Assembly (NCBI GenBank): GCA_013792055.1
Contig: VMSQ01000273.1
Location: 1 to 34,529, forward strand
Length of the DNA stretch: 34,529 nucleotides
Origin: Desulfobacteraceae bacterium
GTDB lineage: Bacteria > Desulfobacterota > Desulfobacteria > Desulfobacterales > ETH-SRB1
Direction: 5' to 3'
Of the stretch, positions 23,521 to 32,437 are shown one piece after another. The translations under genes were made by a program, and so were the position numbers. Position 1 is the stretch's first letter. Every line of letters starts with the position of its first letter. The notes below the pieces were generated by a model. That model was not told where the DNA came from. It worked only from the letters and a program-made list of their open reading frames with translations, and searched no databases.

Positions 23521-24834
23521 TTACAGTCTCCAATATGTAATACCAAGTTTCTTTGCCTCAGCAATGCTGAAGGCGCCCTTTAAATCCATTACAAGCGGCA
23601 CCCCATTCGTGCATAAACCCGCAATTTTTGAAAGACCGATCTCCCTGTATAATTTATGAATAACGGCAACAATAACTCCATCAACCCCTGCAAGCCTTTG
23701 AATATCCTCCTGCAGTTCAAGGTTGTAATATGCTTTGGCTTCGCTTGCTTCTGCCAGCGGGTCGTGCACACAAACTTCCACCCCGTAGTCCTTAAGCTCA
23801 TTTATGATTGTAACTACCTTTGTATTTCTCAAATCAGGCACATCTTCCTTGAAGGTAAGCCCCAGTATCGCAATTTTTGCACCACGCACCTGCTTGCCCG
23901 CTCTGATTAGCAATTTAACTGTCTGTTCTGCGACATATTTACCCATATTATCATTAATTCTTCTACCCGCTAATATGATTTCAGGACGGTACCCTAAATA
24001 TTCGGCCTTGAAAGTCAAATAATATGGATCAACTCCTATGCAGTGTCCACCGACCAGACCTGGCCTGAAAGGAAGAAAGTTCCATTTTGTTCCCGCGGCC
24101 TTAAGAACTTCTAATGTATCTATTCCAATTTTATGAAAAATCATGGAAAGTTCATTCATAAGTGCTATGTTTAAATCTCTCTGCGTATTTTCAATAACTT
24201 TGGCTGCCTCTGCTACTTTTATAGAAGAAACCCTGTGAATCCCAGCCTTTACCACCGTACTATAGACCTCAGACAAAAGATCCGCTGTTTCTTCATCCGA
24301 TCCTGAAACCACCTTAACTATACTTTCAAGAGTATGCTCCTTGTCGCCGGGATTTATTCTTTCCGGAGAATAACCAACTGTAAAATCTCTTCCCAGTATA
24401 AACCCTGATTCCCGCTCCAGGATAGGGACACAGACTTCTTCCGTAGCGCCGGGATAAACCGTGGATTCAAACACAACGCATGCTCCTTTAACCATATTTT
24501 CCCCAACTTCTTTTGAAGCTCCAATCAAAGGTCCTAAATCCGGAATTCTATGTTCGTCAATCGGTGTAGGCACGGCAACAATAATCAGGCTACATGAAGA
24601 CAGATCTTTCGGATCGCTGGTGAAAAATATTTTAGCCTTACTCAAATCTTCTGCAGAGACCTCCAGTGTTCGATCACGGCCTGATTCAAGTTCTTTAATT
24701 CTATCAGACTTCAGATCATAGCCAACTACTTCAAAGTGTTTTGAAAGATGAACAGCCAGGGGAAGCCCGACATATCCCAGACCAACAACGGCGACTTTAC
24801 TCTTACGTGAAATTAAAGATTCAAATGTTACCAT
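23521..24834 (-). CDS. Nucleotide sugar dehydrogenase (UDP-HexNAc/UDP-glucose dehydrogenase family)
   Basis: This 437-residue protein opens with the NAD-binding Rossmann motif VAVVGLGYVGLPLAVHLS (residues 14-31), has ESTVYPGATEEV, and the catalytic cysteine near residue 265 in GGHCIGVDPYYLTFKAE, followed by the UDP-binding C-terminal domain (ILGLTFKEDVPDLRNTKV). The GGHCIGVDPYYL form is typical of the WbpA/TviB branch that oxidises UDP-N-acetylhexosamines to uronic acids, for capsule or O-antigen; UDP-glucose cannot be excluded. GGAG lies about 10 nt before the ATG. There is no polysaccharide cluster around it, so it works as a stand-alone supplier. An inverted-repeat element sits directly upstream. 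Confidence 0.9.
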   Translation of the reverse strand: MVTFESLISRKSKVAVVGLGYVGLPLAVHLSKHFEVVGYDLKSDRIKELESGRDRTLEVSAEDLSKAKIFFTSDPKDLSSCSLIIVAVPTPIDEHRIPDLGPLIGASKEVGENMVKGACVVFESTVYPGATEEVCVPILERESGFILGRDFTVGYSPERINPGDKEHTLESIVKVVSGSDEETADLLSEVYSTVVKAGIHRVSSIKVAEAAKVIENTQRDLNIALMNELSMIFHKIGIDTLEVLKAAGTKWNFLPFRPGLVGGHCIGVDPYYLTFKAEYLGYRPEIILAGRRINDNMGKYVAEQTVKLLIRAGKQVRGAKIAILGLTFKEDVPDLRNTKVVTIINELKDYGVEVCVHDPLAEASEAKAYYNLELQEDIQRLAGVDGVIVAVIHKLYREIGLSKIAGLCTNGVPLVMDLKGAFSIAEAKKLGITYWRL

Positions 24835-24877
24835 ATATTGTTCTCCATGAACTTAGCTGCACCTTCGGTGTGGACAT

Positions 24878-25164
24878 AAGTGCCTAAAGTGAGCTAAAGT
24901 ATATTAAAGTGCCTAAAGTTAAGGAATGCGCCTTCGGCGCTGCCAATTTTAACTTTTTTAGCATACAACTTTGCTTACTTTATTTCCGACTGAAGTTATA
25001 ATCAAGACCTGAATATCTATAGCACGCCGAAGGCGTACCACCCTGCCCGCCATCGCGAGCACTACTCAATGCCCTTCGTCCTTTCGTTGACTTGCTCAGG
25101 CGAGGCAGGCGGGAACTTTAGGCATTTTAGGCATTTTAGGCACTTTAGCTCACTTTAGGCACTT
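24878..25164. repeat. MITE-like element A with perfect 22-bp terminal inverted repeats
   Basis: The arm 24878-24899 (aagtgcctaaagtgagctaa...) is the exact complement of 25143-25164. Extra cctaaag/ctttagg units lie inside each arm. The core holds hairpins gcgccttcggcgc (near 24929) and acgccgaaggcgt (near 25024) but no gene. The same arms recur at 32107-32285. Confidence 0.75.
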
Positions 25165-25236
25165 TTTACTCATCTGTCTTATCATACCGAATTCATTAAC
25201 CAAAAAATGGAAATTCCTATACTATCAAGTTTTATG

Positions 25237-25929
25237 TTACAAAAGTTCTTGTTTCTCTTCTTCCGTCAGATAGCGCCAGCTCCCTTCAGGCAGATTCCCA
25301 AGTTTTATATTTGAAATCCTTATTCTCTTAAGTCGAACAACATTATTCCCCATCTTCCTGACCATACGTCTTATCTGCTTGTTTTTACCTTCTTTAAGTA
25401 TGATGGAAAAAACCTTCGCTGAAATTCTTTTAACATCAGCGGGTCTGGTTTTCGTACCCATCATAGGCATGCCTTGGGCCATTTTTCTAAGAGCGCCATC
25501 TGAAATCGGCGTAACTACAACAACCTCATATTCTTTTTCATGATCAAAGGAAGGATGTGACAGCCTGAGATGAAGCTCACCATCATTTGTAAGAAGCAGA
25601 AGGCCGGTAGAATCCTTGTCAAGCCTGCCGACAGGATATACACGATCTTGAATATTTATTAGATCAAGTACTATCTTATCGCCTTTCTGGCTGCAACTCG
25701 CAACATAACCTCGCGGCTTGTTCAGGGCTATATAAATAAGATCATGTTTTGCTTCAACGAGCTTACCCTTTACTTCGACACGGTCTGTTTCCGGATCAAT
25801 TTTTGTCCCGAGTACAGAAACCACCTCTCCATTAACCTTGACATGCCCATCCTTAATATATTCCTCTGCTTTTCTCCTCGAGCAAAATCCTGCAGATGAA
25901 AGAAACTTTTGAAGTCGCATTAAAGGCAT
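25237..25929 (-). CDS. rluB: 23S rRNA pseudouridine synthase, RluB/RsuA family
   Basis: This 230-residue protein has an N-terminal S4 RNA-binding domain (MRLQKFLSSAGFCSRRKAEE, KVNGEVV) and the catalytic motif GRLDKDSTGLLLLTNDG with nucleophile D104. KEGKNKQIRRMVRKMGNNVV is the conserved C-terminal RNA-contact stretch. It isomerises a uridine in ribosomal RNA; RluB (23S) is the closest assignment, RluE/F or RsuA being alternatives. Two starts are possible, at 25929 or three codons on at MRLQ; neither has a clear ribosome site. It lies downstream of argJ on the same strand but is separated by a large inverted repeat. Confidence 0.9.
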   Translation of the reverse strand: MPLMRLQKFLSSAGFCSRRKAEEYIKDGHVKVNGEVVSVLGTKIDPETDRVEVKGKLVEAKHDLIYIALNKPRGYVASCSQKGDKIVLDLINIQDRVYPVGRLDKDSTGLLLLTNDGELHLRLSHPSFDHEKEYEVVVVTPISDGALRKMAQGMPMMGTKTRPADVKRISAKVFSIILKEGKNKQIRRMVRKMGNNVVRLKRIRISNIKLGNLPEGSWRYLTEEEKQELL

Positions 25930-25962
25930 AATTCGAGTTGCCTATTATTTTTATATTATTTA

Positions 25963-26105
25963 GTTTCCTGTTCATAAATGAGCAATTTTTTGCAAGGTCA
26001 AGGAAATCAAAGGATTGTGCGGAGACGTACTCTTAGTACTTCGCACAAGCAATCCTGACGATTGACACTGAGATTGTGAAAAAGGGCCATTTAGGAACAG
26101 GGAAC
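25963..26105. repeat. Large imperfect inverted repeat between argJ and rluB
   Basis: Arms GTTTCCTGTTCATAAATG (25963-25980) and CATTTAGGAACAGGGAAC (26088-26105) match at 16 of 18 positions. The inner part continues to pair up to a centre near 26033 (gattgtgcggag...gtact / agtac...gcacaagcaatc). The right arm touches the argJ stop codon. Confidence 0.7.
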
Positions 26106-27289
26106 TACGATCTGTAGTCTGCATTAATCTTAACATACTCAACAGAAAAATCGCACGTAAATACAGATGCACATCCTTTACCCATGTTTAAGTCAATAGA
26201 TATACGCAGCTCAGGCTTCATAAGAACCTTCGTTGCTTCAGCTTCAACAGCCTTCCCGCATCCCATACCGTTTTTTACCATCAAAACATCATCAAACAAT
26301 ATATTTATCTTACCCTCCTCAAGAGGGGCATCCGCCCTTCCAGCCGCAGCAATAATTCTTCCCCAGTTGGCATCCTCGCCAAAAAGTGCTGTTTTAACAA
26401 GATTTGAATTTGCAACAGTATTGGCTATTTTATGCGCATCATTATCCGATAAAGCGCCCTTAACATATATCTCAATAAATTTTGTTGCCCCCTCGCCATC
26501 TCTAACTATCTGTTTTGCAAGATCGATAAGTACGTCATCTAGTAAATTCTGGAAATAATCTATACGCTCAACACCTTTAATAACTGCACTTGAAAGACCA
26601 TTTGCCATGATAATAACTGTATCATTAGTACTTGTATCACCATCTATGGTTATTCGATTAAAGGATCGCTGAGTCGAGTTATAAAGAAGATTCTTAAGCA
26701 ATTCATGGTCAGCATCAATATCAGTGCAGATAAAACATAACATGGTTGCCATGTCAGGGCATATCATGCCGGAACCCTTAGCAACGCCGATTACCGTAAA
26801 GGTTTTACCGTCTATTTTACCCTGCCTTGAAATAGTCTTTGGAACAGTATCTGTCGTCATTATAGCTCTTGCAAGATCATAAACTCCTTCTGGTCTTAAA
26901 GAGTCGATAAGGCCTGGAATCGCTTGCTGTATCTTGTCAATCGGCAATGGCTCCCCAATAACTCCTGTTGAACACACAAGAACCAGATCTTCAGAGATTC
27001 CGAGGCCCGAGGCCGCATATCTTGCCATGGTTTTTGCATCATCCAATCCTTTATCGCCCGTACAGCAGTTAGCGTTTCCGCTGTTTACTATTACTGCCTG
27101 ACATCTGCCCGATTGAATGCGTTCCATATCAAGTATCACTGGTGCTGCCTTAACTTTATTGCTGGTAAAAACTCCCGCAGCTTTTGCAGGAATCTTTGAA
27201 AAAATAATGGCTAAATCCTTTCCGCCAGACTTTTTAAGACCGGAAGCTACTCCTGCCGCCATAAAACCCGGACAAATTAAATTTTCCAT
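26105..27289 (-). CDS. argJ: Arginine biosynthesis bifunctional protein ArgJ (ornithine acetyltransferase)
   Basis: This 394-residue Ntn-type enzyme has [16 protein letters not shown]; the Thr of the ATML motif (near residue 181) is the self-cleavage site and N-terminal nucleophile that splits the precursor into alpha and beta chains. Other hallmarks are IMTTDTVPK (near 145), [13 protein letters not shown], and [12 protein letters not shown]. It recycles the acetyl group from N-acetylornithine to glutamate and may also use acetyl-CoA. An AGAGG site precedes the ATG at 27289. No other arginine genes are in the window. The catalytic motif is intact. Confidence 0.95.
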   Translation of the reverse strand: MENLICPGFMAAGVASGLKKSGGKDLAIIFSKIPAKAAGVFTSNKVKAAPVILDMERIQSGRCQAVIVNSGNANCCTGDKGLDDAKTMARYAASGLGISEDLVLVCSTGVIGEPLPIDKIQQAIPGLIDSLRPEGVYDLARAIMTTDTVPKTISRQGKIDGKTFTVIGVAKGSGMICPDMATMLCFICTDIDADHELLKNLLYNSTQRSFNRITIDGDTSTNDTVIIMANGLSSAVIKGVERIDYFQNLLDDVLIDLAKQIVRDGEGATKFIEIYVKGALSDNDAHKIANTVANSNLVKTALFGEDANWGRIIAAAGRADAPLEEGKINILFDDVLMVKNGMGCGKAVEAEATKVLMKPELRISIDLNMGKGCASVFTCDFSVEYVKINADYRS

Positions 27290-27391
27290 ATATGAAATTC
27301 CTCTAAAAAAAGTTTCCTGAAACCCCTGATCCCCGGTCCATGATTTATAATAAACGCAAACTATCTTTTTTTACAATATATATTTCGGCGT

Positions 27392-27420
27392 TTGACTTCA
27401 ATAGAATTTTACTGTAAATT
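27392..27420 (+). promoter_or_regulatory. Promoter of the zinc-ribbon ORF
   Basis: TTGACT (27392-27397) and TAAATT (27415-27420) are 17 bp apart. The predicted start near 27427 gives a leader of about 36 nt with TTAAGGAG at 27445-27452 before the GTG at 27463. Confidence 0.5.
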
Positions 27421-27462
27421 AATATTGTTAACGATATTTTGAGCTTAAGGAGTCGTAAAAAA

Positions 27463-27648
27463 GTGGAAGAAAAACATTTTGCTATTTGCTTAACTTGCGG
27501 TAAAAAACTGATTCTAAAAAAATCGTGACGGCGTGCTTACCTTTTCTGCAAGTTCTGCAGTACCGAGTACCCTATAAAAAAATTTGCTGATTTGATGGAT
27601 GATATTTTTGAAGAACAGCTCGCGAATACACGTTGTGACAGGTTATAA
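27463..27648 (+). CDS. Small CXXC zinc-ribbon-like protein with in-frame UGA codon
   Basis: A GTG start at 27463, with TTAAGGAG about 10 nt upstream, opens a frame that meets TGA at 27526-27528 but continues without any other stop to TAA at 27646. Reading through gives 61 residues: MEEKHFAICLTCGKKLILKK-S, then the UGA, then RRAYLFCKFCSTEYPIKKFA and DLMDDIFEEQLANTRCDRL. Two CXXC pairs (9/12 and 29/32) flank the UGA and form a zinc-ribbon pattern. Either the UGA is a nonsense mutation (one change from CGA would give SRRRA) or it is read as selenocysteine. A 5-bp hairpin (ctgca-agttc-tgcag) starts about 17 nt after the UGA, but it is short for a SECIS. The terminal stop lies inside the arm of a palindromic element. 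Function unknown. Confidence 0.55.
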
Positions 27649-27732
27649 CTCAAGTTTCGCACCCCCCCTATGCAACAAAAGCTTTAAAGTGCAGGTTCAT
27701 AGGAATTAGTGGTTGCGAAACTTGAGTTATAA
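27643..27732. repeat. 90-bp palindromic element with perfect 19-bp arms
   Basis: TTATAACTCAAGTTTCGCA (27643-27661) is perfectly complementary to 27714-27732. A nested CCTATG/CATAGG pair lies inside the 52-bp spacer, with a run of seven C. It looks like a MITE or a structured RNA element; the left arm carries the stop codon of the upstream reading frame. Confidence 0.7.
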
Positions 27733-27823
27733 ATTAAGCTTTAATAAATCTATCCCCCTGATAAAACTTCTTGATGTGCCATTCAAAGGACTTCTTCGAA
27801 AGAGACTCGTAGAATAACACGCA

Positions 27824-28564
27824 ATGCCTAAAAACTTCAAAATTACAATAGAATATGACGGCAGCTCCTATCATGGCTGGCAGAGACAGAAAAATCTGAG
27901 TACGATTCAGGGAGAAATTGAAAAGGCTTTGATGAAAATGACGGGCAATAAAGTTAGCCTGACAGGCTCCGGCAGAACTGATGCTGGAGTCCACGCCTTT
28001 GGCCAGGCAGCTAACTTTAATTGCAATACAGCCCTGTTGCCGGAAACATTTTATAAAGGGTTAAACAGCCTCCTGCCGGATGATATTGTAATAAAGGAAT
28101 GTAAGGAAGTTGATGAAAAGTTTCATGCCCGATATGACGCAAAAAGCAAAATTTACAGCTACAGGATATTAAATTGCCATACACCTGCTGCCATCGGCAG
28201 GCAGTATGTGTGGTTTATTCGAAAAAAACTTGATTCGAATGCTATGAGATCATCAATTTCTCATATAATAGGTCTACATGATTTCAAGGCATTTGAAGGA
28301 ACGGGAAGCCCAAGATCACATACTACAAGGAACATTTTGAATGCAACGATCGAGCAAAAAGATATAAGCTGTCTTTACTTTGAAATAGAAGCAGATGGTT
28401 TTTTAAAGCATATGGTACGCAATATCGTTGGTACTCTTGTAGATGTAGGGCTTGGTAAAATCACACCTGATGACTTCAAGCAAATACTTATTTCAAAAAA
28501 CCGCAACAAAGCCGGCGCTACAGCACCTCCACATGGTCTTTTTTTAATGCACGTTAAATATTAA
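27824..28564 (+). CDS. truA: tRNA pseudouridine(38-40) synthase TruA
   Basis: This 246-residue protein starts MPKNFKITIEYDGSSYHGWQ, the standard TruA opening. The catalytic D53 lies in GSGRTDAGVHAFGQAANF. FHARYDAKSKIYSYRI and FLKHMVRNIVGTLVDVGLGK are the other family blocks. It modifies uridines 38-40 of the tRNA anticodon stem-loop. The length is normal and all motifs are intact. The ribosome site is weak (AAAGAG about 15 nt upstream). A 6-bp hairpin ACGTTC/GAACGT follows the stop, then short inverted repeats at 28588-28664 (gaattttgaaatttgg / ccaatttcaagtttc). Confidence 0.95.
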   Translation: MPKNFKITIEYDGSSYHGWQRQKNLSTIQGEIEKALMKMTGNKVSLTGSGRTDAGVHAFGQAANFNCNTALLPETFYKGLNSLLPDDIVIKECKEVDEKFHARYDAKSKIYSYRILNCHTPAAIGRQYVWFIRKKLDSNAMRSSISHIIGLHDFKAFEGTGSPRSHTTRNILNATIEQKDISCLYFEIEADGFLKHMVRNIVGTLVDVGLGKITPDDFKQILISKNRNKAGATAPPHGLFLMHVKY

Positions 28565-28587
28565 GTAAACGTTCATGGAACGTCGAA

Positions 28588-28664
28588 AATAGAATTTTGA
28601 AATTTGGCCTTCATGTTTTTGTACTGTTCTCCCCAATTTCTACTTTCCAATTTCAAGTTTCAAG
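28588..28664. repeat. Short imperfect inverted repeat after truA
   Basis: Segments at 28588-28607 (agaattttgaaatttgg) and 28647-28664 (ccaatttcaagtttcaag) are roughly complementary, resembling the other small inverted-repeat elements of this window. Confidence 0.35.
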
Positions 28665-28735
28665 CCGTGAACGGCTACCGATAATTTAAATCCTGTCAAA
28701 AAAATAATATTTAACAGCGCTAAAGTGTTACAATA

Positions 28736-30568
28736 TTAGCTGTTTTTTTCTGCCTCGTTCTTTATCTTCTGTATCTGCTCATTGTAAAAAGAAATTACTT
28801 CTCTCCTGTTCAGCATTCCGACAAGAATACCGTGATCATCATCTTTAACCACAGGAAGGCTGTCTATATTTTTTATGGTAAACTTTCTAAGTACAGAGTT
28901 TAGATCTTCTGAAGGTGTGGCTACAATTATATCTGATATCGCAATATCCTGCATTATAACAAGGTGCTCAATCTCCTGTGAAAAGATAACTTCCCTGATA
29001 TCAGTACTGGAAAATATTCCTACAAGTCTTTCATCCTTGTCCATAACAGGAAAATAATGCTGCTTTGTCTTTGAAAAAAACTCCTTAAAATCCAAGAAAG
29101 GCATGTCCTGAGAGATAAGGCTTACCTTTTTCACAAGGTGCATTAGATCCTTCACCTTAATTGCCTGTAAAATATCTACAAAAAAATCTCCCGCATGTGC
29201 AGGAGAATCTATCTTGCGTTTTACCTGTTTTTCATAAATAGTCCATTTCTGCGCTGCGAGGTAAGACACAGAGCAAACGAGAAGGCTCGGCAAAAGCAGA
29301 TGATAAGAATTGGTCATCTCGCTTACAAATATAATGGTTGAAATCGGAGTGTTTGAAACAGCCGTAAAAAAGCCGGCCATGCCAACAATTACAAAAGCTC
29401 CGGGCTGGGTTACAACACCCGGCATAATTTGATTGAAAACCTTTCCAACCACACCGCCGACTGCTCCACCGATTACAATTGAAGGCCCGAAAACCCCCCC
29501 GCTCCCTCCTGAACCAATAGAAAATGATGTTGTTAAAATTTTGCCGACCGCAAGAAAGAGCAAAAAAGGTATTGTCAGTTCATTATAAATCGCTTTCTGA
29601 GCAAAACCGTATCCAAAAGCCAGTGTCTGGGGTAAAAAGAAGCCTATTATGCCTGTACAGAGTCCCCCTATGGCTGGTTTTATGTGATTTGGAACATTTA
29701 ATTTTTTAAAAAATCTGACTGCACTGTAAAATGATTTAATGTAAAAAATGCCCATACCTACAAGCACCAGGGCAAGAATGGTATATGGCCCTAATTCCAG
29801 CGGATTGCGGAATTTAAAATCCGGCGACTCAAACAGAGACCCCCAGCCAAAAACCAGGCAGAACACGCAATAGGCAACAACAGAAGAAATCCCCGCAGGT
29901 ATAATAACTTCTGACTCAAATTCAGGATCTCTGTATAGAACTTCAGCAGCAAAAAGTGCTCCTGCCAGAGGAGCCCTGAAAATACTGCCTACACCTGCAC
30001 CTACGCCGGCAGCCATCATTATCCTGCGCTCCCTGTCGGAAAGTTTCAACTTTGTCGCAAGAAATGAACCAAATCCAGCCCCAATTTGAGCTATAGGGCC
30101 TTCCCTGCCCCCTGAACCTCCTGTTGTAAGGGTGATGGCCGAAGCTATGGTCTTTATAATTGGAACTCTGCCTCGCATAAAGCCGCCTTTTCTATGATAG
30201 GCATCAATAGCGGCATCTGTTCCATGTCCTTCTGCTTCAGGCGCAAAGGAATATACAAGCCAGCCACTAATAATTCCACCAAAAGCGGGAAGAAAAAGCA
30301 GAATCCATTTATTAAAGGGGGTTGTTGTTGGTGGTAGAGTATGATGCTCACCGGCAGGAAACGGAGGTCTATAACCAGCCATAAAATCCATGAAATAATG
30401 AATTCCAAGCTGGCATAGATAATGAAAAATAATTGAGCCGAGGCCTGCAATTATGCCGATTACTATAAAATAAAGAGTCCACTTGCCAGCAAGAGCTATG
30501 CTGACAGATCTTTCTCTGCCGGCAACAGACTGAAAAATTTTTTTAAATAGATTAATAAATATAGCCAT
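28736..30568 (-). CDS. ClC-family chloride channel/antiporter with C-terminal CBS domains
   Basis: This 610-residue inner-membrane protein has many hydrophobic helices over residues 25-440. Selectivity-filter motifs are GSGGREGPIAQIG (near 150-162, with the gating glutamate) and GSGGSGGVFGPSIVIGG (near 350-366); RAPLAGALFAAEV lies between. Residues 460-600 hold a cytoplasmic CBS pair (KVKDLMHLVKKVSL, VGIFSSTDIREVIF, VVKDDDHGILVGML), which may bind adenine nucleotides. Whether it is a channel or a Cl-/H+ antiporter is not settled here. It is monocistronic in appearance, with no obvious ribosome site at ATG 30568. Confidence 0.93.
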   Translation of the reverse strand: MAIFINLFKKIFQSVAGRERSVSIALAGKWTLYFIVIGIIAGLGSIIFHYLCQLGIHYFMDFMAGYRPPFPAGEHHTLPPTTTPFNKWILLFLPAFGGIISGWLVYSFAPEAEGHGTDAAIDAYHRKGGFMRGRVPIIKTIASAITLTTGGSGGREGPIAQIGAGFGSFLATKLKLSDRERRIMMAAGVGAGVGSIFRAPLAGALFAAEVLYRDPEFESEVIIPAGISSVVAYCVFCLVFGWGSLFESPDFKFRNPLELGPYTILALVLVGMGIFYIKSFYSAVRFFKKLNVPNHIKPAIGGLCTGIIGFFLPQTLAFGYGFAQKAIYNELTIPFLLFLAVGKILTTSFSIGSGGSGGVFGPSIVIGGAVGGVVGKVFNQIMPGVVTQPGAFVIVGMAGFFTAVSNTPISTIIFVSEMTNSYHLLLPSLLVCSVSYLAAQKWTIYEKQVKRKIDSPAHAGDFFVDILQAIKVKDLMHLVKKVSLISQDMPFLDFKEFFSKTKQHYFPVMDKDERLVGIFSSTDIREVIFSQEIEHLVIMQDIAISDIIVATPSEDLNSVLRKFTIKNIDSLPVVKDDDHGILVGMLNRREVISFYNEQIQKIKNEAEKNS

Positions 30569-30630
30569 TTGCTATAATTGGGCCTGGTTCTAATTTTGGC
30601 CAATAAACGACTGTACATGCCATAGTCAAA

Positions 30631-30746
30631 ATTGAATATTGAATATTGAATATTGAATATTTGTGGAATCGCTTCGCTCTGTCTTTTTGTTATAAAATTA
30701 ATAGAATTCCTTCAATCTTCAATCTTCAATTTTCAATCTTCAATTC
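30631..30746. repeat. Inverted-repeat element with 9-bp periodic arms
   Basis: The left arm (30631-30661) is a run of attgaatat units; the right arm (30711-30746) is a run of (t)tcaatct units, its imperfect complement. The core carries tcgcttcgctc and no gene. The right arm overlaps the stop codon of the aminotransferase gene. Confidence 0.6.
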
Positions 30747-32047
30747 AGATCTTCTATTCCTTTTAGTATGATATCAAACAATTCAGGGATATCTTCCTCT
30801 TCCAGGCATGAAAAGGCTATTCTTAAATTGGATTCTCCCATGGAAATAAGCCCAACTCCGTATTTTTCCAGAAGATGAAGCCTGAGCTTTTCAGCATTAA
30901 CCCGCTTTAGTCTGATACACATAAAGTACCCTGAATTAAAGGGATAAACATCCCAGGCATCTTTGTATCTGGGCTCCAAAAGAACTTTTTTAACTCGCAT
31001 GGCTCTACTTTTAAGTATCTCGAACTTCTCCTTCTTCTCTTCGGGATATTTTCCATGCTGCATAGACTTTAATACTATAGACTGGCCCAGATGTGAAGCA
31101 TTGGATATGGAACCCCTGACAGCTCCAGCAGTTTTTCTTTCAAGAGCATCATAAATATCTGCAGAATCACCTTCGGTTTGACATCCGTACGTAATAAAAC
31201 CCACTCTCAAGCCCCACACAAAGTTCTCTTTTGTTGCACCATCAAGCTTTATAGCGAGAAGCCTGGGATGCTGCCCGCTAAGACGTGCAAATATAGATTC
31301 CTTTAATGTTTCTTCTTCATAAAAGAGTCCAAAATAAGCATCATCAGAAACAACAATTGTGTTTGTTCCTCCTTCTGCTACATCAGTAAGAGTTTTAATT
31401 ATACTATCTGCCTCTTTCTCGGTAAGCGTATATCCGGTAGGGTTGTGCGGAAAATTAAGTAAAACGATAATCTTTTCATGTTTTTTTGCCTCATCCTTTA
31501 CTTTTTCCTCAAAGGCTTTAAGATTATATCCCCCCTTTTCTGAAAATATAGGATATTTGCTAATTCTTGCCATTTTTCTAACATTTAAAATAAGATTATA
31601 GTTTCCCCACATCATGTCGGGTAATATTATAACATCGCCCGGATCCACCCAGACATCTGCAAATACACTGATGGCATGAGTAATACCGCATGTAACCACA
31701 GGCATGCTTATGGATTTGCCGGATAGAGAAGGGTTTTTTTCAAATTGAGATTTCTGCCATAGCTTTCTTAAAGCAGGAATACCAAATGACGGAGCATAGG
31801 TTAATGACTCTCCGGGACGGATTTCATTTATCGACGATACGACCGAATCAAAGCGCATGGTTCTACCCTGCTCTTTAGCAATACCGATTGTTGCGTTAAT
31901 CTTATAAGCCTTTTCCTTTGCCTCTGCGCTCTGGCTCAAGATACCTTTTGGGAAAAAAAGGTTTTTACCAAGTTTAGACAGCATTCCCATTATATAGGGA
32001 TTCCCTTTATTGATAATATTATTAAGATCTGTAGCAATAGGATTCAT
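30740..32047 (-). CDS. Class I/II PLP-dependent aminotransferase
   Basis: This 435-residue protein has NFPHNPTGYTL (substrate/cofactor loop), VVSDDAYFGLF (the Asp binding the pyridine nitrogen, and the Tyr), and the Schiff-base lysine near residue 271 in DGATKENFVWGLRVGFITYG. The final stretch includes the Arg that binds the carboxylate, SNLRIAFSCLEEED. It should transfer an amino group from an amino acid to a 2-oxo acid; substrate specificity is not deducible. GGAGG precedes the ATG at 32047 well. The TGA stop lies in the arm of a repeat element. It appears monocistronic. Confidence 0.9.
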   Translation of the reverse strand: MNPIATDLNNIINKGNPYIMGMLSKLGKNLFFPKGILSQSAEAKEKAYKINATIGIAKEQGRTMRFDSVVSSINEIRPGESLTYAPSFGIPALRKLWQKSQFEKNPSLSGKSISMPVVTCGITHAISVFADVWVDPGDVIILPDMMWGNYNLILNVRKMARISKYPIFSEKGGYNLKAFEEKVKDEAKKHEKIIVLLNFPHNPTGYTLTEKEADSIIKTLTDVAEGGTNTIVVSDDAYFGLFYEEETLKESIFARLSGQHPRLLAIKLDGATKENFVWGLRVGFITYGCQTEGDSADIYDALERKTAGAVRGSISNASHLGQSIVLKSMQHGKYPEEKKEKFEILKSRAMRVKKVLLEPRYKDAWDVYPFNSGYFMCIRLKRVNAEKLRLHLLEKYGVGLISMGESNLRIAFSCLEEEDIPELFDIILKGIEDLN

Positions 32048-32106
32048 AAATAAAACCTCCGAACATGGCCTTATGAGAGATCTAAATTTGGGATAAATAA
32101 ACTGTT

Positions 32107-32285
32107 AAGTGCCTAAAATGCCTAAAGTGAGCTAAAGTGCCTAAAGTTGTGGTACGCCTTCGGCGTGCTAATTGATAACTCAAAGAGGAGTTTGCCCCTC
32201 GTGCATTGATGGCTTAAGGGATATATAAGATGGCGGAATTCCTTAACTTTAGGCATTTTAGGCACTTTAGCTCACTTTAGGCACT
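32107..32285. repeat. MITE-like element B, same arms as element A
   Basis: Left arm 32107-32148 (gtgcctaaa / gagctaaag units) and right arm 32245-32285 (ctttaggc / ctttagctc units) are inverted repeats identical in type to those at 24878-25164. The core is shorter and different, apart from the hairpin acgccttcggcgt. The remaining gap up to 32437 shows no supported gene. Confidence 0.75.
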
Positions 32286-32437
32286 CTTGAATAATTACTG
32301 TAACGGTAAAACCTTTTTATAGAGTACCACCAAGTGTAGTAGTTTAAACAGATTAATCAATAAGAGTGGTCTTACAGGTTAGGCAGGAAAAATGTCAAGG
32401 GAAAAGAAGCTTAAATTTCAGGAAGATGTAAGACAAG

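Noticed and set aside
30631-30746. CRISPR array suspected from regular short repeats
   Set aside because: Units are 9 bp without unique spacers, are arranged as inverted arms, and no cas gene is nearby.
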